A DNA stretch of 64,000 nucleotides, taken from Adenophora triphylla var. japonica. Its lineage: Eukaryota > Streptophyta > Magnoliopsida > Asterales > Campanulaceae. The position numbers and the translations under genes are program-made. This document shows positions 1 to 12,403 of the stretch, piece after piece. Numbering within the stretch: the stretch's first letter is position 1; each line of letters opens with the position of its first letter. Location: contig JAFEMH010000733.1 of assembly GCA_022495995.1 (NCBI GenBank), positions 577,953-641,952 on the forward strand. The letters run 5' to 3'. The notes beneath the pieces are model-generated. The model saw nothing but the letters and a program-made list of their open reading frames with translations. It was not told where the DNA came from and ran no database searches.

Positions 1-1325
1 CAAATGGTGGAGTAGCCGTCCCCGCAGGGTCCCAAAGGTTCTCCCAACTCGCCCCTGCTAACTTGCTTGCTAGTCAAGCTAGGGGGCCAAAACGGGCAGA
101 ATCAACCCTCAACCCTAACCAGCGATCAAAAGAGCCGGTTGTGGTAGTCGATGACAGCGAGGAGCAAGGGGAAGAGGCTCAATCAAATCACCGCGAGAGG
201 TCCAAAGCTAGACCCTTGGCTCCGGCCAGGGAAAAAGCCGTGACTCCGCGTGCCAAAAAGGCAAAGATGGACGACCAAAATCCCGCATTCGTCAAGTTCA
301 TGCACGAGATGTGGGAGACCCACCAAAAGACAGCCCAAAGGTGTGGCCGCACCATAGATGCCTTCAGCGGCAAGATTGCGCGGGCACCTATTCAGAAGGG
401 GAAGCCTCCCCAGATGGAGATGTATGATGGCTCAAAAAATGCCAAGAGCCATATGGGACGGTTCGAAGGTCAGATGGCCCTATTTTCTTCTAATGAAGCG
501 GTGATGTGCAAGGCCTTGGCCGCAACATTCACGGGCAAAGCACTATCTTGGATGCTAGCCCTCAAGCCAAGATCCATCCAGTCCTACAGTCAGTTCAGAC
601 ATCTCTTCCTGAACACGTTTGCTGGGGCAGGCGAGCCCGCTAGACCAAAGACAGATCTTGTCCGCGTCAAGCAAGGTCCTGCGGAGACCACAAAAAGTTA
701 CATCTCTCGGTTTCGAAAGATGAGCGAGCAGACTGTGGACTTAGAAGAGGGTGATATCAGACTCTGCTTCGAGGGCGGTCTCTCCTCCTCGTTCTTAAAG
801 ATGAATTTTGCCTCCAACCGGCCTAAGAGCATCGAGGAGATGTATGAGAGGGTCTCTGTCATTGCTTCAGTCGAGGACCCATAAGAGCCTCCCCGCATAC
901 CTGCCAAAGATAGAATCAGCTAGGTCCAAGAAACTGGCCAGGAGTCTGTCCGCCCAGCTAACCCAGAGCCTACCCGCGGGAACAACCAGGGCAAGAACCG
1001 AAGCCGTGGGACGAATAAACTCCGGAAAATTATGGATGAAACAGTGTACACTCCCCTCACCCAGCCGCGAGCAGTCATCATGAGAGCCTCAGAGTTTCTC
1101 CCTCCTCCCCCAATGGGCCGAAAGCCAAGCGAAAGAAGTAGGGCCAAGTTCTGCGAATATCACAATGACCACGGTCCTGGCACTGAGGACTGCTTCCAGT
1201 TGAAGCGAATTATTCAGCAAAGGATCAACGACGGGGAGCTGACCAAATGGATTAAGGGCCACGTTAATGCCACCACCAATAAAAATCTTTATAAGCCGCC
1301 TCCATGTGAAATAAACAATGTTTAA
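1..1325 (+). pseudogene. Ty3/gypsy (Tat-type) gag fragment, 5' partial, two in-frame stops
   Basis: The frame is open from position 3, so the N-terminus lies outside the window. An acidic and basic linker precedes a Retrotrans_gag-like core at about 400-880 with the usual features: a MYDG start, a GKALSWM segment and a FRHLFLNTFAG segment. A zinc-binding tail at about 1145-1260 has the Tat-style CEYHNDHGPGTEDC pattern. The same frame continues past two stops, TAA at 882-884 and TAG near 921, down to TAA at 1323-1325, with no frameshift in between. No protease or RT follows, so this is a truncated capsid gene rather than a working element. It carries the capsid domain that element D lacks, but nothing links the two physically. 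The family call is secure and the lineage is likely Tat from the zinc-binding tail. Confidence 0.85.
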
Positions 1326-1744
1326 TGGAGCGTATGTTCTCCAAATTTCATTCCAAGAAAACTGAATTCTTGATCTTTCATGTAGCATGTTGGAGGAATA
1401 TGATGAGAACTCTCCTCCTTAGTACCCTTCCGACCCACCTGATACACCCCCAACTCATTGAATGTGTAGCACAATTGGAAATAATTAATCTCTAATCACT
1501 AATATTCCCTAACCCTGCCCACATGCACAAGAACTGCAACAACAAGAGAGCCTTGTTTGCCTCGCAATAGCAAAATACATCTCGGAAATCAATAATTATC
1601 TTAACACTTGGACGAAACCATTGCCATATCCCTTCTATATCGCCATCCATATGAGCATTAAGGAACTGGCAGATCTCGCTCACTCTATATAATGTTTCTC
1701 AAGCTTTAATGTATCTTAGTTCATTTGTTAGTGTCACCTTGTTG
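1326..1744. other. unassigned AT-rich spacer
   Basis: I see no ORF of note, LTR edge or repeat. It joins the gag fragment to the tandem array. Confidence 0.5.
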
Positions 1745-4700
1745 CTAATGCCAAATACCCTCCTTTTTTAAACCAATCTTATAGAACATTTGAAAGGATC
1801 CGCCCACCAAAAATTTGGCACAAACGGAGGTCATTTTCATGGTGAAAAGCACCATTTACGAAATTTCCCGATTCCCCAAAGGGGGTAGCACACGCATTTT
1901 TGGGCTCCCGGGCACTAGTAGCCAAATACCCTCCTTTTTTTAACCAATTAAATAGAACATTTGAAAGGATCCGCCCACCAAAAATTTGGCTCAAACGAAG
2001 GTCGTTTTCATGGTAAAAATCACCATTTACGAAATTTCCGGATTCCCCAATGGCCGTACACGCATTTTTGGGCTCCCCGAAACTAGTAGCCAAATACCAT
2101 CCATTTTGTGCTACCCGGGTAGCACACGCATTTTTGGGCTCCCGGGCACTAGTAGCCAAATACCCTCCTTTTTTTCAACCAATCCAATAGAACATTTGAA
2201 AGGATCCGCCCACCAAAAATTTGGCTCAAACGGAGATCGTTTTCATGTTGAAAATGACCATTTATGAAATTTCCCGATTCCCCAAAGGGGGTAGCACACG
2301 CATTTTTGGGCTCCCGGACACTAGTAGCCAAATACCCTCCTTTTCAACCAATCTAATAGAACAATTGAAAGGATCAGCCCACCAAAAATTTGGCTCAAAC
2401 GGAGGTCGTTTTCATGGTGAAAATCACCATTTACGAAATTTCCCGATTCCCCAAAGGGGGTTCCCGGGCACTAGTAGCCAAATACCCTCCTTTTTTCGAC
2501 CAATCCAATAGAATATTTGAAAGGATCCGTACACCTAAAATTTGGCTCAAACGGAGGTCGTTTTCATGGTGAAAATGGCCATTTACAAAATTTCTCGATT
2601 CCCCAAAGGGGGAAGTACTCGCATTTTTGGGCTCTCGGATACCAGTATCCAAATATCCTCCTTTTTTCAACCAATCCAATATAACATTTGAAAGGATTAT
2701 CCCATCAAAAATTTGGCTCAAACGGAGGTCGTTTTCATGGTGAAAATCACTATATACGAAATTTTCCGATTCCCCAAAGGGGGTAAGTACACACATTTTT
2801 GGGCTCCCGGGCACTAGTATCCAAATACCCTCCTTTTTTCAACCAATCCTATAGAACATATGAAAGGATCCCCCACCAAAAATTTGGCTCAAACGGAGGT
2901 CGTTTTCATGATGAAAATCACCATTTACAAAATTTCCCGATTCCCCAAAGGGAAAGGATCGGTCCACCAAAAATTTGGCTCAAACGGAGGTCGTTTTAAT
3001 GGTGAAAATCACCATTTACAAAATTTCCCGATTCCCCAAAGGGAAAGGATCCGTCCACCAAAAATTTGGCTCAAACGGAGGTCGTTTTCATGGTGAAAAT
3101 CACCATTTACAGAATTTCCCGATTCCCCAAAGGGAAAGGATCCGTCCACCAAAAATTTGGCTCAAACGGAGGTCGTTTTAATGGTGAAAATGACTATTTA
3201 CAAAATTTCTCGATTCCCCAAAGGGTAGTACTCGCATTTTTGGGCTCTCGGGCACCAGTAGCCAAATACCCTCCTTATTTCGACCAATCCAATAGAACAT
3301 TTGAAAGAATCAGCCCATCAAAAATTTGGCTCAAACGGAGGTCGTTTTCATGGTGAAAATCACCATTTACGAAATTTGCCGATTCCCCAATGGGGGTAGT
3401 AGCACACGCATTTTTGGGCTCTTGGGCACTAGTAGCCAAACACCCTCCTTTTTTCAACCAATCCAATTGAACAATTGAAAGGATCAGCCCACCAAAAATT
3501 TGGCTCAAGAGGAGGTCGTTTTCATGGTGAAAATCACCATTTACGAAATTTCCCGATTCCCCAAAGGGGGTACACGCATTTTTAGGCTCCTGGGCACTAG
3601 TAGCCAAATACCCTCCTTTTTCAACCAATCCAATAGAACATTTGAAAGAATCAGCCCACCAAAAATTTGGCTCAAACGTAGGTCGTTTTCATGGTGAAAA
3701 TCACCATTTACGAAATTTCCCGATTCCCCAAAGGGGGTAGTACACGCATTTTTGGGTTTCCGGGTACTACTAGCCAAATACCCTCCTTTTTTCAACCAAT
3801 TCAATAGAACAATTGAAAGGATCAGCCCACCAAAAATTTGGCTCAAACGGAGGTCGTTTTCATGGTGAATATGACCATTTACGAAATTTCCCGATTCCCC
3901 AAAGGGGGTAGTATACGCATTTTTGGGCTCCCGGGAACTAGTAGCCAAATACCCTCCTTTTTTCAGCCAATCCAATAGAACATTTGAAAGGATCCGCCCA
4001 CCAAAAATAAAGCTTAAACGGAGGTCGTTTTCATGATGAAAATCACCATTTACGAAATTTCCCGATTCCCCAAAGGGGGTAGTAGCACACAGATTTTTGG
4101 GCTCCCGAGCACTATTAGCCAAATACCCTCCTTTTTTCAACCAATCCAATCGAACATTTGAAAGGATCTCCCCACCAAAAAATTGGCTCAAACGGAGGTC
4201 ATTTTCATGGTGAAAATGTTCATTTACGAAATTTCCCCATTCCCCAAAGGGGGGTAGTACACGCATTTTTGGGCTCCAGGGCACTAGTTGCCAAATACCC
4301 TCCTTTTTTCAATAAATCCAATATAACGTTTGAAAGGATCCGCCCACCAAAAATTTGGCTCAAACAGAGGTCGTTTTCATGGTGAAAATGACCATTTACA
4401 AAATTTCCCGATTCCCCAAAGGGGGTAGTACACGCATTTTTAGGCTCTCGGACACTAGTAGCCAAATGCCCTCCTTTTTTCAACCAATCCAATAGAACAA
4501 TTGAAGGATCATCCCACCAAAAATTTGATTCAAACGGAGGTCGTTTTCAGAGTGAAAATCACCATTTACAAAATTTCTCGATTCCCCAAAGGGGGTAGTA
4601 CATGCATTTTTGGGCTCCCGGGCACTAGTAGCCAAATACCCTCCTTTTTTCAACCAATCCACTAGAATATTTGAAAGGATCCGCCCAGCAAAAAAATGGC

Positions 4701-5690
4701 TCAAACGTAGGTCGTTTTCATGGTGAAAATCACCCTTTACGAAATTTTTCGATTCCCCAAAGGGGGTAGTACACGCATTTTTGGGCTCCCGGACACTAGT
4801 AGTCAAATACTCTCATTTTTTCAACCAATCCAATAGAACATTTAAAAGGATCCAGCCACCAAAAATTTGGCTCAAACGGAGGTCGTTTTCATGGTGAAAA
4901 TGACCATTTACGAAATTTCCTGATTCCCCAAATACCCTCCTTTTTTCAACCAATCCAATAGAACATTTGAAAGGATCCGCCCACCAAAAAATTGGCTTAA
5001 ACGGAGGTCGTTTTCATGGTGAAAATCACTATTTACGAAATTTCCCGATTCCCCAAAGGGGGGTAGTACACGCATTTTTGGGCTCCCGGGCACTATTATC
5101 CAAATACCCTCCTTTTTTCAACCAATCCAATAGAACATTTGAAAGGATCCGCCAACCAAAATTTTGGCTCAAACGGAGGTCGTTTTCATTGTGAAAATCA
5201 CTATTTACGAAATTTCCCGATTCCCAAAGAGGGTAAGGTAGTACACGCATTTTTGGGCTCTCGGACACTAGTGGCCAAATACAATCCTCTTTTCAACCAA
5301 TCCAATCGAACATTTGAAAGGATCTGCCCACCAAAAATTTGGCTCAAACGGAGGTCATTTTCATGGTGAAAATGTTTATTTACGAAATTTCCCGATTCCC
5401 CAAAGGGGGTAGTACACGCATTTTTGGGCTCCCGGGCACTAGTAGCCAAATATCCTCCTTTTTTCAACCAAACCAATATAACGTTTGAAAGGATCCGCCC
5501 ACCAAAAATTTGGCTCAAACAGAGGTCATTTTCGTGGTGAAAATGACCATTTACAAAATTTTCCGATTCCCCAAAGGGGATAGTACACGCATTTTTGGGC
5601 TCTAGGGCACCAGTAGCCAAATACCCTTCTTTTTTTCAACCAATCCTATAGAACATTTGAAAGGATCAGCCCATCAAAAAATTGGCTCAA
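1745..5690 (+). repeat. satellite-like tandem array, forward arm (modal unit 171 bp)
   Basis: About 27 units. The distance between successive copies of the landmark GAGGTCGTTTTCATGG is mostly 167-175 bp, with 171 the commonest. Exceptions are 235 bp (an internal partial duplication near 2100-2130), 152, 125 and three consecutive 91-bp spacings. Each unit carries blocks such as CGCATTTTTGGGCTCCCGGG, CCAAATACCCTCCTTTTTTC and GAAATTTCCCGATTCCCC. Units differ by scattered substitutions, so the array is moderately old. The ORFs it yields on both strands arise because 171 is a multiple of three. Whether it is a centromeric or pericentromeric satellite or a retroelement-derived array cannot be told from the sequence. 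Confidence 0.93.
2900..3215 (+). repeat. sub-array of 91-bp short units
   Basis: Landmarks fall at 2900, 2991, 3082 and 3173, exactly 91 bp apart. Each short unit lacks about 80 bp, the stretch from the CGCATTTTTGGGC block to the start of GAAAGGATC. The same deletion junction (CCCCAAAGGGAAAGGATC) is present in all of them, so one deleted unit was amplified locally. Confidence 0.85.
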
Positions 5691-5752
5691 ACGGCGAAAT
5701 TTGGCTCAAAAATTTTGCTTAAACGGAGAAATTTGGCTCAAAAATTTGGGGA
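5690..5752. repeat. inversion junction between the two satellite arms
   Basis: The forward units stop in AATTTGGCTCAAACGG. About 60 bp of short copies of the AAATTTGGCTCAAA core follow, partly degenerate, before the same satellite resumes on the opposite strand. This is the centre of a long head-to-head inverted repeat. Confidence 0.8.
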
Positions 5753-7789
5753 ATCGAGAAATTTCGTAAATGGTTATTTTCACCATGAAAACGACCTCCG
5801 TTTGAGCCAAATTTTTGATGGGCTGATCCTTTCAAATGTGCTATTGGATTGGTTGAAAAAAGGAGGGTATTTGGCTACTGGTGCCCGAGAGCCCAGAAAT
5901 GCGAGTACTACCCCCTTTGGGGAATCGAGAAATTTTGTAAATGGTTATTTTCACTATGAAAACGACCTTCGTTTGAGACAAATTTTTGGTGGACGGATCC
6001 TTTCAAATGTTCTATTGGATTGGTTGAAAAAGGAGGGTATTTAGCTACAAGTGCCCGGGAGCCCAAAAATGCGTGTACTACCCCTTTGGGGAATCGGGAA
6101 ATTTCGTAAATGGTGATTTTCACCATGAAAACGACCTCCATTTGAGCCAAATTTTTGGTGGGGGGATCCTTTCAATTGTTCTATTGGTTTGATTGAAAAA
6201 AGGAGGGTATTTGGATACTAGTGTCCGGGAGCCCAAAAATGTGTGTACTATACCCCCTTTGGGGAATTGGGAAATTACGTAAATGGTGATTTTCACCATG
6301 AAAACGACCTTCGTTTGAGCCAAATTTTTTATGGGCTGATCCTTTCAAATTTTCTATTGGATTGGTTGAAAAAAAAGGAGGGTATTTGGCTACTGGTGCC
6401 CGAGAGCCCAAAAATGCGAGTACTACCCCCTTTGGGGAACCGAGAAATTTTGTAAATGGCCATTTTCACCATGAAAACGACCTCCGTTTGAGCCAAATTT
6501 TTGGTGGACGGATCCTTTCAAATGTTTTATTGGATTGGTTTTAAAAAGTAGGGTATTTTGCTACTACTGCCCGAGAGCCCAAAAATGCGTGTACTATCCC
6601 CCTTTGGGGAATCGGGAAATTTCGTAAATGGTGATTTTCACCATGAAAACGACCTCCGTTTAAGCCAAATTTTTGGTGGTCGGATCCTTTAAAATGTTCT
6701 ATTGGATTGGTTGAAAAAAGGAGGGTATTTGGATACTAGTGCCCGGGAGCCCAAAAATGCGTGTACTATCCCCCTTTGGTGAATCGGGAAATTTCGTAAA
6801 TGGTGATTTTCACCATGAAAACGACCTCCGTTTGAGCCAAATTTTTGATGGGCTAATCCTTTCAAATGTTCTTTTGGATTGGTTGAAAAAAGGAGGGTAT
6901 TTTGCTACTGGTGCTCGAGAGCCCAAAAATGCGAGTACTACCCCCTTTGGGGAATCGAGAAATTTTGTAAATGGCCATTTTCACCATGAAAACGACCTCC
7001 GTTTGAGCCAAAATTTTGGTGGATGGATCCTTTCAAATGTTCTATTGGATTGGTTGAAAAAAGGAGGGTGTTTGGATTCTAGTGTCTGGGAGCCCAAAAA
7101 TGCATGTATTACCCCCTTTGGGGAATCGGGAAATTTTGTAAATGGTGATTTTCACCATGAAAACGACCTCCGTTTGAGCCAAATTTTTGGTGGACAGATC
7201 CTTTCAAATGTTATATTGGATTGGTTGAAATAAGGAGGGTATTTGGCTACTAGTGCCCGGGTGCCCAAAAAAGTGTGTACTACCCCCCTTTGGCGAATCG
7301 GGAAATTTCGTAAATGGTGATTCACTATGAAAACGACCTCCGTTTGAGCCAAATTTTTGGTGGGCTGATCCTTTCAAATGTTATATTGGATTGGTTGAAA
7401 AAAGGAGGGTATTTGGATACTAGTGTTCGAGAGCCCAAAAATGCGTGTGGTACCCTTTGGGGAATCGGGAAATTTCGTAAATGGTGATTTTCACCATGAA
7501 AATGACCTCCGTTTGAGCCAATTTTTTTGCTGGAGGATACTTTCAAATGTTCTATTGGATTGGTTGAAAAAAAGGAGGGTACTTGGCTACTAGTGCCCGG
7601 GAGCCCAAAAATGTGTGTACCACCCCCTTTAGGGAATCGAGAAATTTCGTAAATGGTGATTTTCACCATGAAAACGACCTCCGTTTGAGCCAAATTTTTG
7701 GTGGGCGGATCCTTTCAAATGTTCTATTGGATTGGTTGAAAAAAGGAGGGTATTTGGATACTAGTGCCCAGGAGTCCAAAAATGCGTGT
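5753..7789 (-). repeat. satellite-like tandem array, reverse arm
   Basis: About 12 units of the same family in inverted orientation. The landmark is now CCATGAAAACGACCTCCGTTTG, again about 171 bp apart. The arm is cut at 7789 by the terminal TG of element A's LTR, so it may continue beyond A's far end outside the window. Confidence 0.92.
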
Positions 7790-9320
7790 TGTTGGTCCCA
7801 AAGGTGACAACAAGGGTGAAAATACAGCTAGAGGAGGGGGGGGGGTGAATAGCTGTTTAAAATTTTTTGCCCTCGATTTAAAACTATTCCTCTATACTTA
7901 CAAAACCTCTTGCAGTGTATAATAAACTGCAAGTAGAGTTATAAAATGCACAGCGGAATAATAATGTTACAAAGCGGTTTTGAGAGAGGCGGTTTGTAAA
8001 GCGGTTTAGGTAAAGCGGTTTTGACAAGTGCAGTTTTACAAACAAGTGTAGTTTTGACAATGTTAACTCCAAACACTATTTTACAAGAATGGATATCTAA
8101 ATAAAGATCAAACAGAGAGAAAAGTAGATAATCAGTAAGCACAAGAAATAATAAATGCAGAAAGTAAGAACACAATATTTGGAGTGGTTCAATCGATAAA
8201 CGATCTACGTCCACTACCAAGATGGTTAGTCTTGGATTTTCAAGAGTGATTATACTATTGAGTATGAGAGATTAAAAGTTACAAAGATCGATACTCAAAG
8301 CTAAAATCTATTCTATGAAGATTGAATCCTAGACTATAACCAGTGTATCTCAAATGATTAATCTATGTGATTAAACAAGTGAGGTGTGTGTGTGTTCAAG
8401 ATCAAGGCTCTTTAAATCTTTGAGATGTAGAGCACAATTATTCTTGAAGTGTATATGGCTTGATTTCTGGGCTGGGGAATATTTCTTGAAGGTTGAAGAT
8501 GAAGATTCAAAGGACTTATGAATTTCTGGGCAGAGCTTCAACTTCTTATGAACTCACAACAATTTCTCAAGTTTCAAGCAAACTTCAAATGAAGAAGGTT
8601 GGGGGTATTTATACCTAAGCATCAGGAATATAGCCGTTGGACACAGCTGTTGTAAGGACAGTCCTTGATGCAATCCCATTATCCACAGCAACCACTTTTG
8701 TCCTTTGGAACTGTTGATGCAGGTAAAGCTGATCAGACCTCAGCTGCAATCAAGGTGGTTAGGACATCTGTCACCTTTTTAAGATCCTTGCAGATCTTGT
8801 CTGAAAAGTAGTCACGTGACAAGATATGGTGGTTGACATTTGATATTGCTGACGTGGATTCCAACGGTCAAAAGAGTTCACTTCAAGTAGCCAATCATTG
8901 GGGCGGTTCTGGTGATGAGCGGTTTGACAAAAAGCGGTTCCACCAGAAGAGGAATTCTTTAAGTGCGGTTTGAGTATGAAACTGCAAGGCAGTTGCATGA
9001 AGCGGTTCAAAGGGGTTTGCACTTAGGGGTTCAGAGAAGCGGTTTCAGACAAAGTCTCACCAGGCGGTTCCAGGAGCGGTTCAGCCTAGGCGGTTTTAAT
9101 GGGGCGGTCTGAAATTCTGAACTGCAATCCTCAGATCCAATGAGTCTTGTGCCAGTCTTCAAGCCTAAATTTAACCTATACTATAAAATGGACTTAGCTA
9201 AGAAATTGAAGTCTAAGCTTCATTACATAGGGTCCTAAAGTCCTTAAAATAAATAGGAGGTTATGGTATCAATCAAATCTTATACAAAATAGGAGGGTTA
9301 AAACATATGCATACCCAACA
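7790..9320 (-). repeat. element A 3' LTR (1531 bp)
   Basis: On the minus strand it starts TGTTGGGTATGCATATG and ends GGGACCAACA, with the TG...CA ends expected of an LTR. It lies directly between a purine tract and the satellite. It holds 13 GCGGTT copies, clustered at 8903-9103 (the U3 side) and 7974-8014 (the distal end). No partner LTR is in the window, so the edges rest on the terminal dinucleotides and the purine tract. Confidence 0.75.
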
Positions 9321-9336
9321 ATCTCCCCCTATTTGA
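9321..9336 (-). other. polypurine tract of element A
   Basis: On the minus strand AAATAGGGGGAGAT runs straight into the LTR start TGTTGGG. This is the typical copia polypurine tract that primes plus-strand DNA synthesis. Confidence 0.8.
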
Positions 9337-9847
9337 TTGATGCCATTACCCACTACAGCAAAAGCAAACATTGTACTTGGTAAAAACATGTCCATAAGAT
9401 CTAACATGGTAAGTCATGTCCCAAGTCAATGCACACACTAGCTTAAGCTATAGATTTCTATACTATCTGAAATATAAAAACTTACAATATGGAAAGTATA
9501 GAAATGCATTCAGTGCACTTAAAAAAATGTGAGTTTAAGTTCAAGTGCAGTTTAAACTGAATGTTTAAACATCAATTCAAAAGAGTGATTTTTAAGTTGA
9601 AAAATATTTGAATGAGGTTTAAGACCATAAGCGGTTTCATTGTTCTACAAACAAGCAGTTTGATATGAACAAGGTTTTGGAACCATGATGCAATTTCCAT
9701 TAATTCCCAAAGTGTTTACAGATACAGGAATGAAAGAAAATTACAAGGTTACAAAAACAAAAATAAAGTAAGTTGGACAAAAAGAAATACAAGAAAAGTG
9801 CGGTCCAACTTACAAAATGCGGTTCAAAAATAATTAAGGAGAAGCGG
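9337..9847 (-). other. 3' untranslated stretch of element A
   Basis: Lies between the env-like stop codon and the polypurine tract. No gene is visible. It carries several GCGGTT/GCGGTC copies (for example 9631, 9819, 9844). Confidence 0.55.
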
Positions 9848-12403
9848 TTACTGCTGGGGCGGCTTGTTAACTTCATGTTCAGCTCCACTGGTCCCAGCTC
9901 TTGATTGGTTTGGCTCAAATGCTTTCCTTAATCTTCTTACTTCTTCAGCAGTCCTTATCAAAGTTGACTCTAGCTTCTTCAAAGCATTGACTGAGTGAGC
10001 AGAAGTAGAGTTGGTGGCACCAACCGCTTTGGTATTTTCCACAAGATTTTACTTGATTATGTCAAGCTTCACATTGACAGAGGAATAGATAGAGTTGAAA
10101 ATGGTGTGGAGTTCCTCTTGAACTAAAGCGGTTTGGGCTTGGATTTCTTGTTCCATAGGCTCAAGATCCACAGATACCTTCAGGGAGGATTTGAGTTCAT
10201 TGACTGTTGAGCCAAGTCTGGAGTTGAATCCTTCCCTGAGGTTGTCCAAGCGGTCATTGAACTCATCTTGGATCTCGTTCAGATTGGCCTTCACTTCTCC
10301 ATCAACAGTATCAAGATTGACCTTAGAATCTACTTTGAAACAGTCAATCTGAGCAAGCACTTCCTCACGCAAATTATCCAAGGCGGTCTGGACAACTTGA
10401 GATAATTGCGGTCTGGATTGAAGGAAATCAAGAAATTTGGTGCTTAAGCTACCCAGATCCTTTTCTAGGGAGGTACATAGTTTTTCTCCAAGGATATCCA
10501 AAGATTTTTTCATCTCCTCAACTGATGCTTTATCTTCTAGGGCTTTGACCATATCCACTTCAAGAGATTTCTGAAAGGCTTCAGAAGCGGTTTTGATCAA
10601 GGAAGCGGTTTGGTCAGGAGGGGCGGTTGAGGAGGAGGATGGAATTGCTGTAGATCTCTCCCCCTTAATGGCATCAAGCAAGGAAGCTTTAAGGGTTTCC
10701 AACTCAAGGGAGTGAGATTCTACCTTGGCTTGTAAGGAGCGGTTGGATTCAAGGAGGGAGGCATTTAAAGCGGTCAAAGATATGACATGGCCTTGGTTTA
10801 TAACAAGTTGGCCTTGAATCAGATTAAGGGTTTGAAGGATTTGGGAGTATTCAGTGGGAGGAGCGGTTGAGGGTGAAGCGGTTGTGAAGGTAGGAGGCGG
10901 TTGGAATTGGTTAGTTTCAGGTGCTTTTTGGGTTTGAGGAGGAATGTTTGGAGGAGGTGAGTTTTGTCTAAGGGGTGAGTTGTGTGGAGTTGGGGATTTT
11001 TAAGGGGTGTTAGATTTGGATAGGTTAGGTGTAGGGGAATGGGAGCGGTTTTTGTTAGGGGAATTGGTTGGGGTTGGATCATCCCTAACAGATTTGGATG
11101 TAGCATGTCCAGCAGAGGGCTTGGACTGCCATTGTTGATAGGCAGATTGAGTGGGGGTTTGGTTTGAATGTTGTGAGTTTATGGAATGGGAATGTTGGGG
11201 TGAGTTATATGGGGATTGAGAGGATAATGGGGAAAGGGATTTTCTGGGGGAAGGTGAAGGGGAATTTTGAAGTGATTGAGGAGGGGAATTTCTGGGAGGT
11301 GAAGGAAAGGGTGAGGGTTGGACAGGCTTGGTTTTTCTGGGGGTTTTCCTTTTGGCCATCATTTTTCTTCTCTTTGGTTTCTCCCCCTGAATTGGTGCGG
11401 TTTTGATAGGGGAAGGAGTTATGGATTTGGATTTGGAAGGTGATTTGGAAGGGGCTCTGACTGGGGATTGGGTTGGTGATTGAGCAGGAGAGGTTTGAGA
11501 AGTTGGGGGCGGTTGGTTTTCTGGAGGCGGTTCATGGGGTGAGGCGGTTCCAGCTTCAGTAGTTGATTTGCCCTTGGCCTGATACTTCTCAGCTTGCTCC
11601 TTGGCCAATCTGTCAATTCTATCCTGAAGAACCTTCATCTGTTCTTCCACAGTTAATCCAGCCATCTCATCTCTAGCCTTCTTAGCTCTAGCCACCAAGT
11701 TTGGAATACTTGGGTCTTCTTCCTCTTCTTCATCATCTTCATCCACTAAGTTCATGGCTTCAGGCTGCTTTTCCTTATTCTTCCTTTTACTAGGACCAAC
11801 TCCATCATCAGCATTAGGCGGTTTGGTTGCTGGAGCGGTCTTGGTCTTCTTTGGTGGCGGTTCTGCTCTGGTTTGGGGCTTCCTGGACCGCTTAGCTCCT
11901 TTAGCTTGAGGAGCGGTTGTAGGATCTCTGAGCTCATAGGGCTCCTTCAAGGGATAGGTATCTGCATCATACAGAGACTTGTATAATGCATCTCCATTAG
12001 CATACCTGAAGGAATGGCATGCAAGCAGTCCTAGGGAATCAAAAGAGCAGTCCACCATCAGCTCTGGATTCTTGCTGACAATATCATCTAGATGCTCAAA
12101 ATCCATCAACAGAGCGGTTAGAACCCTGCAAAATGGTCTCCACCTCTGATCTTCTCCCTTGACCTTTGACTGATAAGTCTCAATACTATCTTTTATTTCC
12201 AAGTAAAGGATCTTTGGCCAGTACAGCTTGATCTCCATAAAAATAGCAGAACTATACATCCATTGTTAGGATGTAAAGTTGTTGTGATTTCCTGTCTTCC
12301 CACATACTGATCTTCCAACAAGATGACCTATGAAGTTCATCAGCTCACCAAAGTTCTTTCTAGGGATCTTCTTGTATCTCCTAGCCATGGTATCTACCTT
12401 GGC
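9848..12403 (-). pseudogene. element A env-like gene, exon 2 distal part
   Basis: One reading frame runs from the B insertion point to TAA at 9848-9850 over about 850 codons. It is broken only by three TAA codons (near 12265, 11000 and 10049) and has no frameshift. In order the product shows a region of unknown fold with MARRYKKIPRKNFGEL near its start; a basic, alanine/proline-rich stretch with PPKKTKT; an acidic run (DEDDEEEEED, about 11.73 kb); a long Pro/Ser/Gln-rich region with KPKRRKMMAKRK; and a C-terminal coiled-coil part (about 10.78-10.05 kb) of repeated Leu heptads. I see no signal peptide or membrane helix. By position it matches the extra env-like ORF of SIRE elements, but its composition looks more nuclear than envelope. 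Function unknown. Confidence 0.75.

Noticed and set aside
1779..7807. Long ORFs with a 57-residue repeat on both strands of the satellite (up to 247 codons)
   Set aside because: They follow from a 171-bp unit, a multiple of three. Both strands are open, units of 91, 125, 152 and 235 bp break the frame, and the peptide resembles no domain.
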